This document shows, one piece after another, positions 25,302-35,708 of a stretch of DNA of 64,000 nt. The stretch is taken from contig JAACJK010000163.1 in assembly GCA_013368325.1 (NCBI GenBank), positions 682,001-746,000 on the forward strand, in the 5' to 3' direction. Positions within the stretch are counted from its first letter, which is position 1. Each line of letters starts with the position of its first letter. A program made the translations under genes and the position numbers. The notes below the pieces were generated by a model that was not told the origin of the DNA, did no database searches, and saw only the letters and a program-made list of their open reading frames with translations. This stretch comes from Ephemerocybe angulata. Lineage: Eukaryota > Basidiomycota > Agaricomycetes > Agaricales > Psathyrellaceae.

Positions 25302-26306
25302 CTATCGCACAAGGGGAGAGACTACTCCGGTCTGCTGTCTCCTCCTGGAAACCAAGGCTTCTGCTTTCCTCCAGAAAGGGCCCAAAGTATCGTACATGTC
25401 CCCTTCGGCCCATCTCCAGGCAGGCTCCCTCATTATCCATGGGTCCTCCTTTCCATCTAATTCCGTGGTATGCAAACGCTCACGCACGGCTACGACAACC
25501 CTCTCATCCAGCCGTTGCCCCTCTTCCACAATCCACGATAGGAGCTTGTCGTCATCCTCCAGATCCTCGAACAAGGGCGGGAGATACGGCACGCATTCCT
25601 TTAAATGCGCCCAAGTGGACAGCACGCCCTCCCATATTCCACTGTTCGACGGTAGAGAGACAGAGGTGCGTTAAAACAGGCAAGACGCGGGGGGAAGACC
25701 AGGACCAATGAGAAGGGCGATTGGGTGAACAGTCAACCTCGAGATGCGTGACATTGGTAAACACCGGAGATTGCTCGAGGTAGAAATGGGCATGGGATGC
25801 AGGAACAGTGCCACTGAGATGCAACACCTTGGGCTTGGCCAGCGCCCAAATGGGGTGCCTTCCAACCCTGTACTTGACATTCGTACCACCGTCCGTCCAG
25901 ACTTGAACCCGTAGGTTGAGCTGTTTGACATTGCGACATGCTTCCAAAAGATCAAGGTGACCATGACTGGAGACCCCGGACTGGGATACGTGGATGCTCT
26001 GGACATGAAGCGCGAAGAAATCGGCTTCCTTTGATGAGTGACACAAGATGGTACGATGAAGGAGAGGCATGTGGACGTTCGAATGGATGTGGATGGTTCG
26101 ACCCTGCGTCCACAGAAACCCAGATAAACAGTGTTCAAGGAGTAATCGGACCAAGCAATGCACCATGACTTCACCTTCTTCGACACAGTAGCACACACCC
26201 AGCCAGAGTTCTCATGAGTTTCAGCCAAAACCTCGAATATAGTGCGACCGATGTCTTCCGGAAATTCGTAAAATCGAAGGGGTCGATCGATGGTAGATTG
26301 GTTCAT
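25302..26306 (-). pseudogene. Frame-disrupted F-box-like/LRR-type family gene
   Basis: The coding signal passes through all three minus-strand frames. Frame 1 starts MNQSTIDRPLRFYEFPEDIG and reaches VSKKVKSW, then an apparent GTGCAT...CGCAG intron rejoins as VEP before the signal shifts frame. Frame 2 runs TIHIHSNVHMPLLHRTIL to LPVLTHLCLSTVEQWNMG. Frame 3 runs VLSTWAHLKECVPYLPP to RRRQQTGVVSPLVR. The last switch (about 25620-25635) leaves no room for an intron. The layout, an F-box-like start then leucine-rich strands, is that of a large expanded family of basidiomycete hypothetical proteins. Either it is a pseudogene with two indels or the assembly has errors. A splice from SKK directly to GRTIH would rescue only the first break. 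Confidence 0.6.
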
Positions 26307-26533
26307 TGTGAACACGGACGCGTGGAGTTTGGGTAAGAGATAAGGTGTAGGACGTTTGCCTTCATGTGAAACTCGTGATTTCGAAAGTCCCCAGCTGCAG
26401 GCTTATGTGGTTGATCAGGAATGACTCCCGGGCGCTTAATGGAATCGACTTGGAGTAGCGCTTAGTTAACGGCCTTGGGGGACGCTGTGATATTATGGTC
26501 AAAATAAGGCGTGCGTGGTATACCTAGGATCCC

Positions 26534-27691
26534 TTATTCCTTCTCCTTTTTTGCTTTCCGCTTCTTTTTGGTGGGTTTTGCAACCGTTTCTGGTGCCTCC
26601 TCCACCGTGGTTTCTGCCTTGCGCTTCAACAGGCTGAACGCATCCTCGTCTTCGCTATCCGCCTCCTCGGGGTCCTCTGCATCCTCTTCAGGCTGTGGCT
26701 CCTCCCTCCTTGTCTTCTTCTTCGCCACTGGCGACGATGTTGCTGACGAATACGGCCGGTGGATGGGAGAGAATGGGTCGTCTTGCAGCGAGGCGACCAG
26801 GGACAGCATCTCGTTTGCGACCGTAAGCCTTGGAGTCTGATTAGTGGCCACCCAAGAGAGAGGAGAGCGGCAGGGAAAGCGTACCCAATGACAGTGAATT
26901 CCAAAATCCCACTCGGTCCTCCCAGTCGCTCTCCCGTCGACCGATGCACCCATCTCCCATTCCCAGAATCATGCTCCGTAGTGTCCTCCTCAACCGCCTC
27001 GGCATCTCCTTCCGATTTCTCCTCCTTCTCCTCGTCATCCTCCTTTTCTTCCTCCTCCTCAGCGTTTGCAAACTCGGGGTCATTTTCAGCAGGCCCATAC
27101 TCGAATTCCCACTCCTCCGCGGGGATATGGTGCCGAGGTATTGAGACATTGAACGTCCTGTGCACGAGCAGCGAGATATGGTCTGGGGAGGACAAGTTGA
27201 TTCGGCCCTCTGCGCAAACGAGAGAGCGGTTAGAACACCCCGGGGCATCAGCAAGGCGCGACCGTACTCAGTTTCATGCCCATGCGGGGGTTCCAGATCG
27301 TCGCGTCGAAGCGGATGTTGCAGATGATGAACGGGCAGTCGTCCTTGACATTGCCAGTGTCCGAGGTGAATTTGAGATTTGAGTGTGCGAGGACGACGCC
27401 TTGCAGAGCGGGGATGTATCTGTACGAGATGCTCGTTCAGGCTGACGTGATATGAGCGCTCGTTTCGACGCACCTCATCACCAGTGAGTCCAGGAGCTCC
27501 TCGACACCCGCTCTGGGGTTCACAGCGAACACGGGCGCGACGGAGACGACCATCTCAGAGGTTACGAGCTGGAACTCGCGGTCGCGGCCCTTTCCCTTGT
27601 CATTCTGTTGTTCCACTGCTTTTTTTAACTTCTTCTGAGGATGAACATTGTTGGTTTCGTGGGCGGGGGTCTTGCGCTTGGACGGAGACAT
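26534..27691 (-). CDS. RPA43: RNA polymerase I subunit RPA43
   Basis: Four exons, about 350 residues. The N-terminal 'tip' domain contains VVSVAPVFAVNPRAGVEELL and LQGVVLAHSNLKF, typical of the RPB7/RPA43 family. The OB domain follows (GRINLSSPDHISLLVHRTFN, VSIPRHHIPAEEWEFEYG). An acidic insert, the end of the OB fold (WVHRSTGERLGGPSGILEFT) and a basic Lys-rich tail (KPTKKKRKAKKEKE) complete it. Together with RPA14-type partners it forms the stalk of RNA polymerase I that contacts Rrn3 in rRNA transcription. It is head-to-head with PAM16, 145 bp apart. Confidence 0.9.
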
Positions 27692-27836
27692 TGAATAGGA
27701 CGAGAGGCTACCGCAAGCTCCTCCTCTGAATTTTTGGCAATCAGCGTCACGTGTCCCAAATTTGGACGGGGTTGCCGAGCTCGTCGTGATTTCGCGGTAC
27801 CTTTCGTGCGTCCTCCTCCCCGACACTCCCCTTATA
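27692..27836. promoter_or_regulatory. Bidirectional promoter, RPA43 / PAM16
   Basis: 145-bp divergent spacer with a GTCACGTGTC E-box (CACGTG at 27748-27753). Confidence 0.55.
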
Positions 27837-28504
27837 ATGGTATGTCTGGAGTTCTACAAAGGATTCAAATGTCTGACAAAATGACAGTCATCGCCTCTCG
27901 TCCTTGTGCGGATCCTGATCTCCGGAAGTAGAGCCCTGGGCAAGGCTTTCTACGAGGCCGGAAGGCAGGCCGCGAAGAGTGCGTCACCATCCTCTTCAGA
28001 GACTACATTTCTCTCCTGACCTCGTTCTGCAGACGTCAAATCGACTCCAGAGGGCGCAATAGCTGGCGACGCTGCCGGAGTCGGCCACGCGAACTCCGGT
28101 TCCGTCACCGACCAACTGACACGCCAGCACCGGATGACGCTCGATGAGGCGCGCTTAATCCTTAACGTGAACAAGGAGGCCGAGTTGGAGCAGGTTCTCA
28201 AGGTCCGTCTATGCCATAAACTTCCCCGGGAATGCCTGCTGAGACATAATGATTCCAGAACTACGAGCACCTCTACAAAGCCAACTCGCCGCCGCCCAAG
28301 CCCGAGAAGCCTGTCAAGCCCGCATCCAAGAAGACAGCGGCCATCCCCGACCACTCCCATTATCTCCAATCCAAAGTCGTGCGTGCAAAGGAGCGATGGG
28401 AAGCCGAGCTCAAGGCGGGCAACGCACCAGCGGCTGCGGAAGCACAGGCGCCCCCACCTCCACCACCCTCATCCGGACCTACGACGACACCCCCGCCAAG
28501 CTAA
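27837..28504 (+). CDS. PAM16: Mitochondrial import motor subunit Pam16/Tim16
   Basis: Four exons, about 155 residues. Exon 1 is only the ATG (27837-27839), directly followed by GTATGT. The second exon gives SSPLVLVRILISGSRALGKA then FYEAGRQAAK, the conserved hydrophobic membrane-associated start of Pam16. The J-like domain follows (SVTDQLTRQHRMTLDEARLI, LNVNKEAELEQVLK, NYEHLYKANSP), where the HPD of true J proteins is absent, as expected for Pam16. It ends in a low-complexity Pro-rich tail. Pam16 holds Pam18 in check at the TIM23 import motor in the inner membrane. Confidence 0.92.
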
Positions 28505-28737
28505 GCCTCCAACAAAAAGGTTTCTGCTTTATGTATTATTTTATCCTATTTTACAGTTAATTCGACTACCCCACTTCAATTCGAAAAGTACAGTTGCCCT
28601 ACTACGCTTCCAGCGAGGGCCGCAGCCTATATGGCGGACACTAGATATCGTTACTTAGAAATAGATGTACGGGTGCGTGCGGCGGCGACTCGCGCGTTGC
28701 GTGTGGTATGTAGAAGAATCCATGGTAGATCAATTAA

Positions 28738-30014
28738 TCAATCCAGCACGGCGTACTTCTTGAGGTGGTCGGGGATAGCGCCTGAGAGTCCCTTGCTCTC
28801 CAGCCATTTCTTCGAGAAGAGACGGCTCTGGTATCGGTAAGCGCCGTCGCAGAGGATGGTCACCACAGTTGAGCCTGATCCAATGTCAATGCATTGTACC
28901 ATGATTCGGAGAAGTGAACTTACCCTTGCCAAGTTTCTGAGCGAGTTCGTATGCTGCAACAACGTTGAGAGCAGAGCTTGCACCGAGGTAGATGCCTTCG
29001 GTGTCGAGAAGCTCATAGAGGATAGCAATGGTCTTCTCGTCTGGCACGGTAAAGGCACCATCAACCTGCTTCACAAAGGTCGCCATGTTGTCCGTAATAC
29101 GACCCTGGCCAATACCTGGAGCAACATGTCAGTATCCAGGATGGCATAGAATACCAATCAAACGAACCTTCCGTGATGGAGCTTCCTGACCTCTCAGTAC
29201 CACCGTTGTTCACAAAGCTCGTGAGGATACTACCAGGAGGATCCGCGATCCACACCTGCGTTTTCCCCTTACTCAGCTCCTTCAACGCGCGCCCCGTACC
29301 CGCAAGCGTGCCTCCCGTCCCCGTGCTGCAAATGAACCCGTCGACCTTGCCCTGTGTCTGCGCCCAGATCTCCGGACCCGTCGTCTCATAGTGCGCCTCC
29401 GCATTCGCGACGTTGTCGAACTGGTTCGTCCACACGGCGTTGAGCAGGCTCTCTGCGAACTCGCGCGCCTGGTGGTTGTAGTTCTTCGGGTTCTCAAAGG
29501 CCACCGCGGGGACGGGGCGCACGTCCGCACCGAGCATCTTGAGCAGGTCAATCTTCTCCTGGCTCTGCGTGTTGGGCATGTAGATCACGCATTTGTAGCC
29601 CTTGGCTCTGCAGACGTGCGCGAGGCCAATACCCGTGTTTCCGGCGGTACCCTCGACGACGGTTCCTCCAGGCTTCAACCTGGATTGAAGGTTGAGTCAT
29701 ACGACGAGAGAGTTGGCGCTATCGGAGGTACGCACAGGCCTAATTTCTCCGCATTGTTGACCAGCCCGAGAGCAGCTCGGTCCTTGACGCTTCCACCCGG
29801 GTTCTGGAACTCGGCTTTGCCATAGATATGCGCGCCCGCTCGCTCTGAGAGGCCTTTGAGGTAGATCTGAGCTAGTATGTTAGCTAGTCGTAGAGTCGGC
29901 AGTGGGCAGGACACGCACTAGCGGAGTGTTGCCAATAGCGCCGTCAAAACCCTTGACGGTCGAGTTGGTCGCAAAGCCCCTGCGGGTGATGGCTGCGCGG
30001 AAACCAGACAGCAT
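28738..30014 (-). CDS. Cysteine synthase (PLP-dependent), probably mitochondrial
   Basis: Five exons, about 370 residues. It converts O-acetylserine and sulfide to cysteine. The PLP lysine is in [13 protein letters not shown], the phosphate/substrate loop is [12 protein letters not shown], and the glycine loop is [15 protein letters not shown]. The C-terminal motif [16 protein letters not shown] marks the fungal 'cysteine synthase 2' branch related to yeast YGR012W. The N-terminus [19 protein letters not shown] resembles a mitochondrial presequence. The substrate-specific activity (OASS, or a moonlighting role as suggested for the yeast protein) cannot be read from sequence. Confidence 0.9.
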
Positions 30015-30573
30015 GGTGGGAGATGGGGTGAGAGGAGGAAGGTGGGTTATGTTCTTTCCCGGCGGCCATACTTATGTTGTTGGACGTATTACTCAATGAG
30101 CACGACATCGTCACATCGTCCTCCGTGTCGACGCCGCTGCTTGGCACTTAGATAAGCCCAGCTGCCGCCGTCCCGTGCTCCGTCGTCGTCGTCGCTATAT
30201 TTCATTTTAATGCAAGATTTATTAACGAGGGAGCGACGTCCACCCTTATATTAGGAGAATAGGCCGAGACATTAAGACTGCGGAACAGCAAGTGCAAGTG
30301 TGCGAGCAGCTACTTAAAGAGGGCAAGCTGCGGGAATAGGCATATGTGGGGGGACTGGACGGGGATCATCGTTCGTGGAGGGGTTCGTGCATTGCCATGA
30401 GTAATGATACCAAGGGGGTAGAAGAGCGTAGTGCAAATAGGAAGGGGTATTCAACAGAAGAGATATACAAGAGCGAAAGAGAAGGAACGAGTGACTTAAT
30501 TACGAAACCGAAATCTGCCTGCCGGGGTAGTCAAAAGGAGGGAATGTTGAACGGAGGTATGATGTGTGGGTGC
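30015..30573. other. Intergenic region, cysteine synthase promoter side (559 bp)
   Basis: No gene is seen. It separates two minus-strand genes and contains purine-rich stretches near 30420-30500. Confidence 0.5.
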
Positions 30574-31408
<835 letters not shown>

Positions 31409-31564
31409 GGTGGAGGAAGAAAGAGGAGGACTTGGGTATGAAGCAAAGGACGAGGACGGTGTAGAGTTGCACACCACTCAACACTAACACACCACACCTC
31501 AATTATTTTACGAAATAATAACCCATCAATTGAACATAGCACAGGGTCACGTGTACGCTAACTA

Positions 31565-33745
31565 CTATGAGGGCGACTGGATGGACTCGCTCTGGCTGAA
31601 GACCTTGAGCCAGCCCTCGCCCATGTCCTGCTTCAACGCCTCGATCCGCCGTCGGTATTCCTCTGCCCCATCCTTCCCCGCCTCCCCGCCCCCCGTTCCG
31701 GGCTCCCACATTGATGCGCTCATCCGTGCCCGACGCATTGCCGACTTGGATGAAAGCGTAGCCGACCGCGACTGCGAGCTGCGTGGCGAGAAACGCGGTA
31801 TCGACGTGGCCTCGTCGCTCGCATCGCTCATCATCGTCGACGACCGGTATTCTGTCTGGTATCTGCTGTGTCGCGACCGCACAGGCTTGGGCTCCGCTGG
31901 GGGAGGCGTTGACGACCGAAGGGGGAGGACGGTCGTGGAAGTCGAGGGCGTGGGTGTGATTGAATTGTCTTCGTATCTTTCTGTAGCCTTCGCATTCTTC
32001 TTGGTGGCCTTGGTCCGGCCCCGAGACTTGTCCGCCCCTGCGTCCTTCGGGTGCAGATGCTTCGAGCTCCCAGACCCTTCCGCCGAGTGCCCTTCCTCCC
32101 CAAACTCGACAATCCGTCGCTGCTGCTTCCGCTTCTTCTTCTCACTGTGCCCAGCGACCGGTTGCATGAGCGGAGAAGCATTGGAGGAAGGTGGCGTTGG
32201 TAGCCCTTCGAAGCCCCCAGTGGGCCCAAATGGCGGTGTGCGGTTAGGGGCACTCCCGATCGCCAGTACCGGGGGTGAGTGGGCCATCGGCTGGGTCTGA
32301 GGCTGGCGCGTCTCCAGCGGCGGGGCACTCATGCTTCGCCTCTCGTAGAAGCCCGGGGGCGTACCGTCGAGCTTGATCGTCTTCCCCTCTGACCAGAAAT
32401 AATTGAAGCAGGCAACCCTGTATTGCTCTTCGTATTCGATAAAGGGATTCCCTTCGATCCAAAGCTCGGTGATGTTGGGCAGGGTTGCAAGCCGGCCGAC
32501 TTCCGAGCTCTCGTCCAGAAGGTTTGACCGGAGATCGACGCGCTCCAGGGCATGCAGCCGCTCGAGGCCGCACAGGGATTCCAGCCGGTTGTGGGAAAGA
32601 TTGAGGTATAAGATTTGACCGAGGTTGAGGTAGATTCCTAGCACGGAGTCGATCATATTGTCCGATAGATTGAGCGAAATAAGATTGTATAGCGTGCTCA
32701 GAGCAGGTGGCACCGATACTAGAAGATTTGATGATAGATCCAAATGCGTTAACGAGGTGAGATGGGAGAGCGCGTCTGCAGGGATGAAAGTGAGAGCATT
32801 GTCGGACAGCGAGAGATGTTTGAGGAAAGCCCATTTGAGCGAGCTGAGCTTTGGTGGTGGTGGAGAAGCAGGGGTATGATCAGGTACGGGTGGAGTGTCC
32901 GCGTCGGCCTTGTCGTCGGAGGGCTCCTCCTCGATGACGGAGTCTGGGAGTGGCGTCGAGTAGCCGGAACGGCTGGGTATCTGCCTGTGCCGCTTGCGCG
33001 ACGCGCTACCTTCGCGTCGAGCCTGGTCGTCGATGACTGCCCCAATGAACACGTCCGAGATGTCCTCCAGCCCACTCTTCTTCATCGTGAGACTTCGTAG
33101 CGACTCGGCCAGTCGGTCCCACCCGAGTAGCGTTCGTGGGTCAATGTCAATGCATTGGAGACTCTGAAGGTTCTTGAACGAGTCGAGGGGTAGTGCATTC
33201 TGGTCTGGCGGATCTTGCAGCAGTTCTTCGATGGCGGATTTCGTGGGAGCATGGACGATGAGTGCAGGAATCTTGGTGAAGCTGCTGTAGATGAACCTGA
33301 GGTCACTGTCAACCGACGGTGTTTCCGCACGACCCCACCACGCCCCTCCAAGGGAGAGCTTTGAGACTGCGGAGAACGAGGAACGAAAGGAGGCGAGAGA
33401 TAGGGTGTCGGACTTGTCTGGGCCAGCAAAGAGATTGACGTAGGTCATGGGCCGGGAGGGATTGTCGATGTGGACATCGAGAGTTCCGACGGGGTATTCA
33501 AGGGCCTCGAGACGCATCAAGACGTAGAAAAGGTGGTGGGTATCGGTCGAGAGCACGACGGGCTTGACGTTGGGGTCGGAACCGAGCCATGAAAGGGGAT
33601 TGAGATAGGAGAGGGCGTCTGTGTTCTGGTGCTGTCGTTGAGCATGTCTCCTGCGGGGTGCGCCTGCCTCTGCAAGGGCCTTCTCGTGGGTGCGGATGTA
33701 GGCTGCGAGGCGGCGCAGATAGTCGTCGCCCTTCTCTGGCTCCAT
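31565..33745 (-). CDS. Leucine-rich repeat protein, LIP1/STK11IP-like
   Basis: One exon of about 726 residues, unusual among its intron-rich neighbours. The N-terminal 250 residues (DDYLRRLAAYIRTHEKALAE, AESLRSLTMKKSGLEDISDV) resemble fungal proteins related to LKB1-interacting protein 1. A tandem of at least five LRRs follows: LKHLSLSDNALTFIPADAL, LTHLDLSSNLLVSVPPALS, LISLNLSDNMIDSVLGIYL, LYLNLSHNRLESLCGLE and LERVDLRSNLLDESSEV. The LRR cap ends WIEGNPFIEYEEQYRVACFN. The tail is Ser/Pro- and Lys/Arg-rich. I take the ATG at 33745 (MEPEKGDDY); the frame upstream has only a GTG. Confidence 0.85.
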   Translation of the reverse strand: MEPEKGDDYLRRLAAYIRTHEKALAEAGAPRRRHAQRQHQNTDALSYLNPLSWLGSDPNVKPVVLSTDTHHLFYVLMRLEALEYPVGTLDVHIDNPSRPMTYVNLFAGPDKSDTLSLASFRSSFSAVSKLSLGGAWWGRAETPSVDSDLRFIYSSFTKIPALIVHAPTKSAIEELLQDPPDQNALPLDSFKNLQSLQCIDIDPRTLLGWDRLAESLRSLTMKKSGLEDISDVFIGAVIDDQARREGSASRKRHRQIPSRSGYSTPLPDSVIEEEPSDDKADADTPPVPDHTPASPPPPKLSSLKWAFLKHLSLSDNALTFIPADALSHLTSLTHLDLSSNLLVSVPPALSTLYNLISLNLSDNMIDSVLGIYLNLGQILYLNLSHNRLESLCGLERLHALERVDLRSNLLDESSEVGRLATLPNITELWIEGNPFIEYEEQYRVACFNYFWSEGKTIKLDGTPPGFYERRSMSAPPLETRQPQTQPMAHSPPVLAIGSAPNRTPPFGPTGGFEGLPTPPSSNASPLMQPVAGHSEKKKRKQQRRIVEFGEEGHSAEGSGSSKHLHPKDAGADKSRGRTKATKKNAKATERYEDNSITPTPSTSTTVLPLRSSTPPPAEPKPVRSRHSRYQTEYRSSTMMSDASDEATSIPRFSPRSSQSRSATLSSKSAMRRARMSASMWEPGTGGGEAGKDGAEEYRRRIEALKQDMGEGWLKVFSQSESIQSPS

Positions 33746-33882
33746 GGCTGAGCGGAGCAGAGACACTCCTCGTGCCCCAGGCGCCCAAGTCCACTTAGCA
33801 GCTGAGTCAGCGGGTAGAATTAATTAGTTTACGATTACGCGTCGAGATCAGTCCTGATCTCTGCTCTCTCCTTCCATCCACC
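33746..33882. promoter_or_regulatory. Bidirectional promoter, LRR protein / RAD23
   Basis: 137 bp between divergent starts. It contains TGAGTCA (33803-33809), the Gcn4/AP-1 consensus, and ACGCGT (33837-33842), the MluI cell-cycle box that controls DNA-synthesis and repair genes in yeasts. Function in this fungus is inferred. Confidence 0.5.
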
Positions 33883-35311
33883 ATGAAGATAACAGTAAAG
33901 ACCACCCAGCAAAAGGTCTACCAGGTACGCTTTTGTTTCTCAGCACCACGGTACTTCTGCGAGCCTGAACCTTCTTCAGATCGATGTCGAGGGTCAGGAG
34001 ACGGTTGGGACCCTGAAAGCCAAGATTGAGAGCGAGCATGGACATGCCGTTGCCTCCCAGAAGGTGATCTATTCAGGTAAGTGGTACTGAGTGCCCCGAA
34101 CGCAGAGGCTTACACTGGCGCTCCAGGCAAAATTCTCTCCGACGACAAGACCATCGAGTCGTGTGGCATCAAGGAGAAGGACTTCCTGGTGCTAATGGTG
34201 TCCAAGGTAAGCTGTTAAAAGATGCTGTGAGCCGATTGCTTACAGCTCTGTCCTCTCGATAGCCCAAGACTACCCCTGCTGCATCCACGAGCTCAACACC
34301 TGCCCCTGCTCCCGCACCCGCCGCCGCCCCCGAACCTGCCCCTGCCCCTGCTCCCGTCGCCGCACCACCAGCCGCCGTCCCCGCTGCCACCCCTGAAGCC
34401 GCCGCTCCTGCACCTGCTGCCCAAGATCAGTCCGCTGCCCTTGGAAGCAGCTTCCTGTCAGGAGCTGCGTACCAGAGCGCAGTCACTGGCCTTGTCGAGA
34501 TGGGTTTCGAGCGTGATCAGGTCGTGCGTGCTATGCGAGCGAGCTTTAACAACCCCGATCGTGCAGTTGAATACTTGATGAGTGTAAGTGTAGATCTTGT
34601 GCCCTATAGCCATCGCTTATCCTCGCTATAGGGAATTCCTGCCCATCTCGAAGCCGAAGCTGCTGGTACCGCTGCGCCTCAGGCACAGGCTGCCCCTGCT
34701 GGTGGCGCTGCTCCCGCTGCTCAGCAAGCCCCTGCCGCTGCGGCGCCCGCCGGCCAGCCCCAGAACCTTTTCCAGGTCCGTACACACCTTTATATCTGTG
34801 TACATTGTTAACTTAAATTACGACAGCTTGCCCAGCAGCAGCAGCAGCAAGGTGGTGGAGCCGCCGCTGGGGGTACTCTCCCTGGTGGCCTGAACCTCGA
34901 CGCGATCAGAAACAGCCCTCAGATCCAACAGCTTCGGGAAGCTCTCCAGCAGAACCCGGAATCTGCCCAGGCGCTTCTCCAGCAGCTCGCCGTTCAGAAC
35001 CCCGGTATCGCGCAGCTCATTGCCCAGAACCCTAATATGCTCTACGATCTCTTGGGCATTGAAGCTGATGGTGAGGGTGAAGATGGTGACATTCCTCCAG
35101 GTGCCCAGGTAGTCAGTGTGACTCCTGAGGAGCGTGCTGCGATCGAAAGGGTGCGTCCATCATTTTAATAATCCAGAGATCCGTACTCATCAATCTACAG
35201 CTCGAGGGCCTTGGTTTCACGAGACAGCAGGCTTTGGAGGCGTTCCTTGCTTGCGATAAGAATGAGGAGCTCGCCGCCAACTACTTGTTCGAGGCTAACA
35301 ACTTTGATTAG
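33883..35311 (+). CDS. RAD23: UV excision repair protein Rad23 (proteasome shuttle)
   Basis: Seven exons, about 375 residues with the full Rad23 architecture. The ubiquitin-like domain spans residues 1-76 ([20 protein letters not shown] onward). A Pro/Ala-rich linker leads to the first UBA ([19 protein letters not shown]). The XPC-binding STI1-like segment follows a Gln run ([39 protein letters not shown]). The second UBA ends the protein ([20 protein letters not shown]). It links XPC/Rad4 in nucleotide excision repair and delivers ubiquitylated proteins to the proteasome. Confidence 0.97.
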
Positions 35312-35708
35312 ACCGAGATAATATGTACCCGTAGCGATCCTTTTTTGTATTGAGTATTCGAGTCTACATAATACCGAGCTGAAAGCAGAACCTATTAGTG
35401 TGGCGGTGTGCGGTGCTATGCGGGGAACGTGCAGTTGACTCACAATAACGTTGCGTAGAAACAGAAGCCACGACTCCCTCGAGCTGCGCAGGCACAGATA
35501 TAGGGGAAGTGGTTGGTTTTGAGTCTGAAAATCTACGCAAGGTATCGAACTTTGAGCCAGAAAACTCCCATCTGGACCCTGAGCGCTTCCCGAGCCAAGG
35601 GACGAGCGCTTAAAGCCCGTTGCTGACAAATCGGTGGCGACAAAGAGTTACAACAGTGCGCGGCGATCATTGCCTTGTGTACTGCTCACATCTACATCGC
35701 ATACCACG
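35312..35708. other. Intergenic region (397 bp)
   Basis: 3' flank of RAD23 and promoter of the phospholipase. GAGCGCTT (35581) and GAGCGCTTAAAG (from 35604) occur here, related to the motif pairs around 24.8 and 26.4 kb. No gene. Confidence 0.5.
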
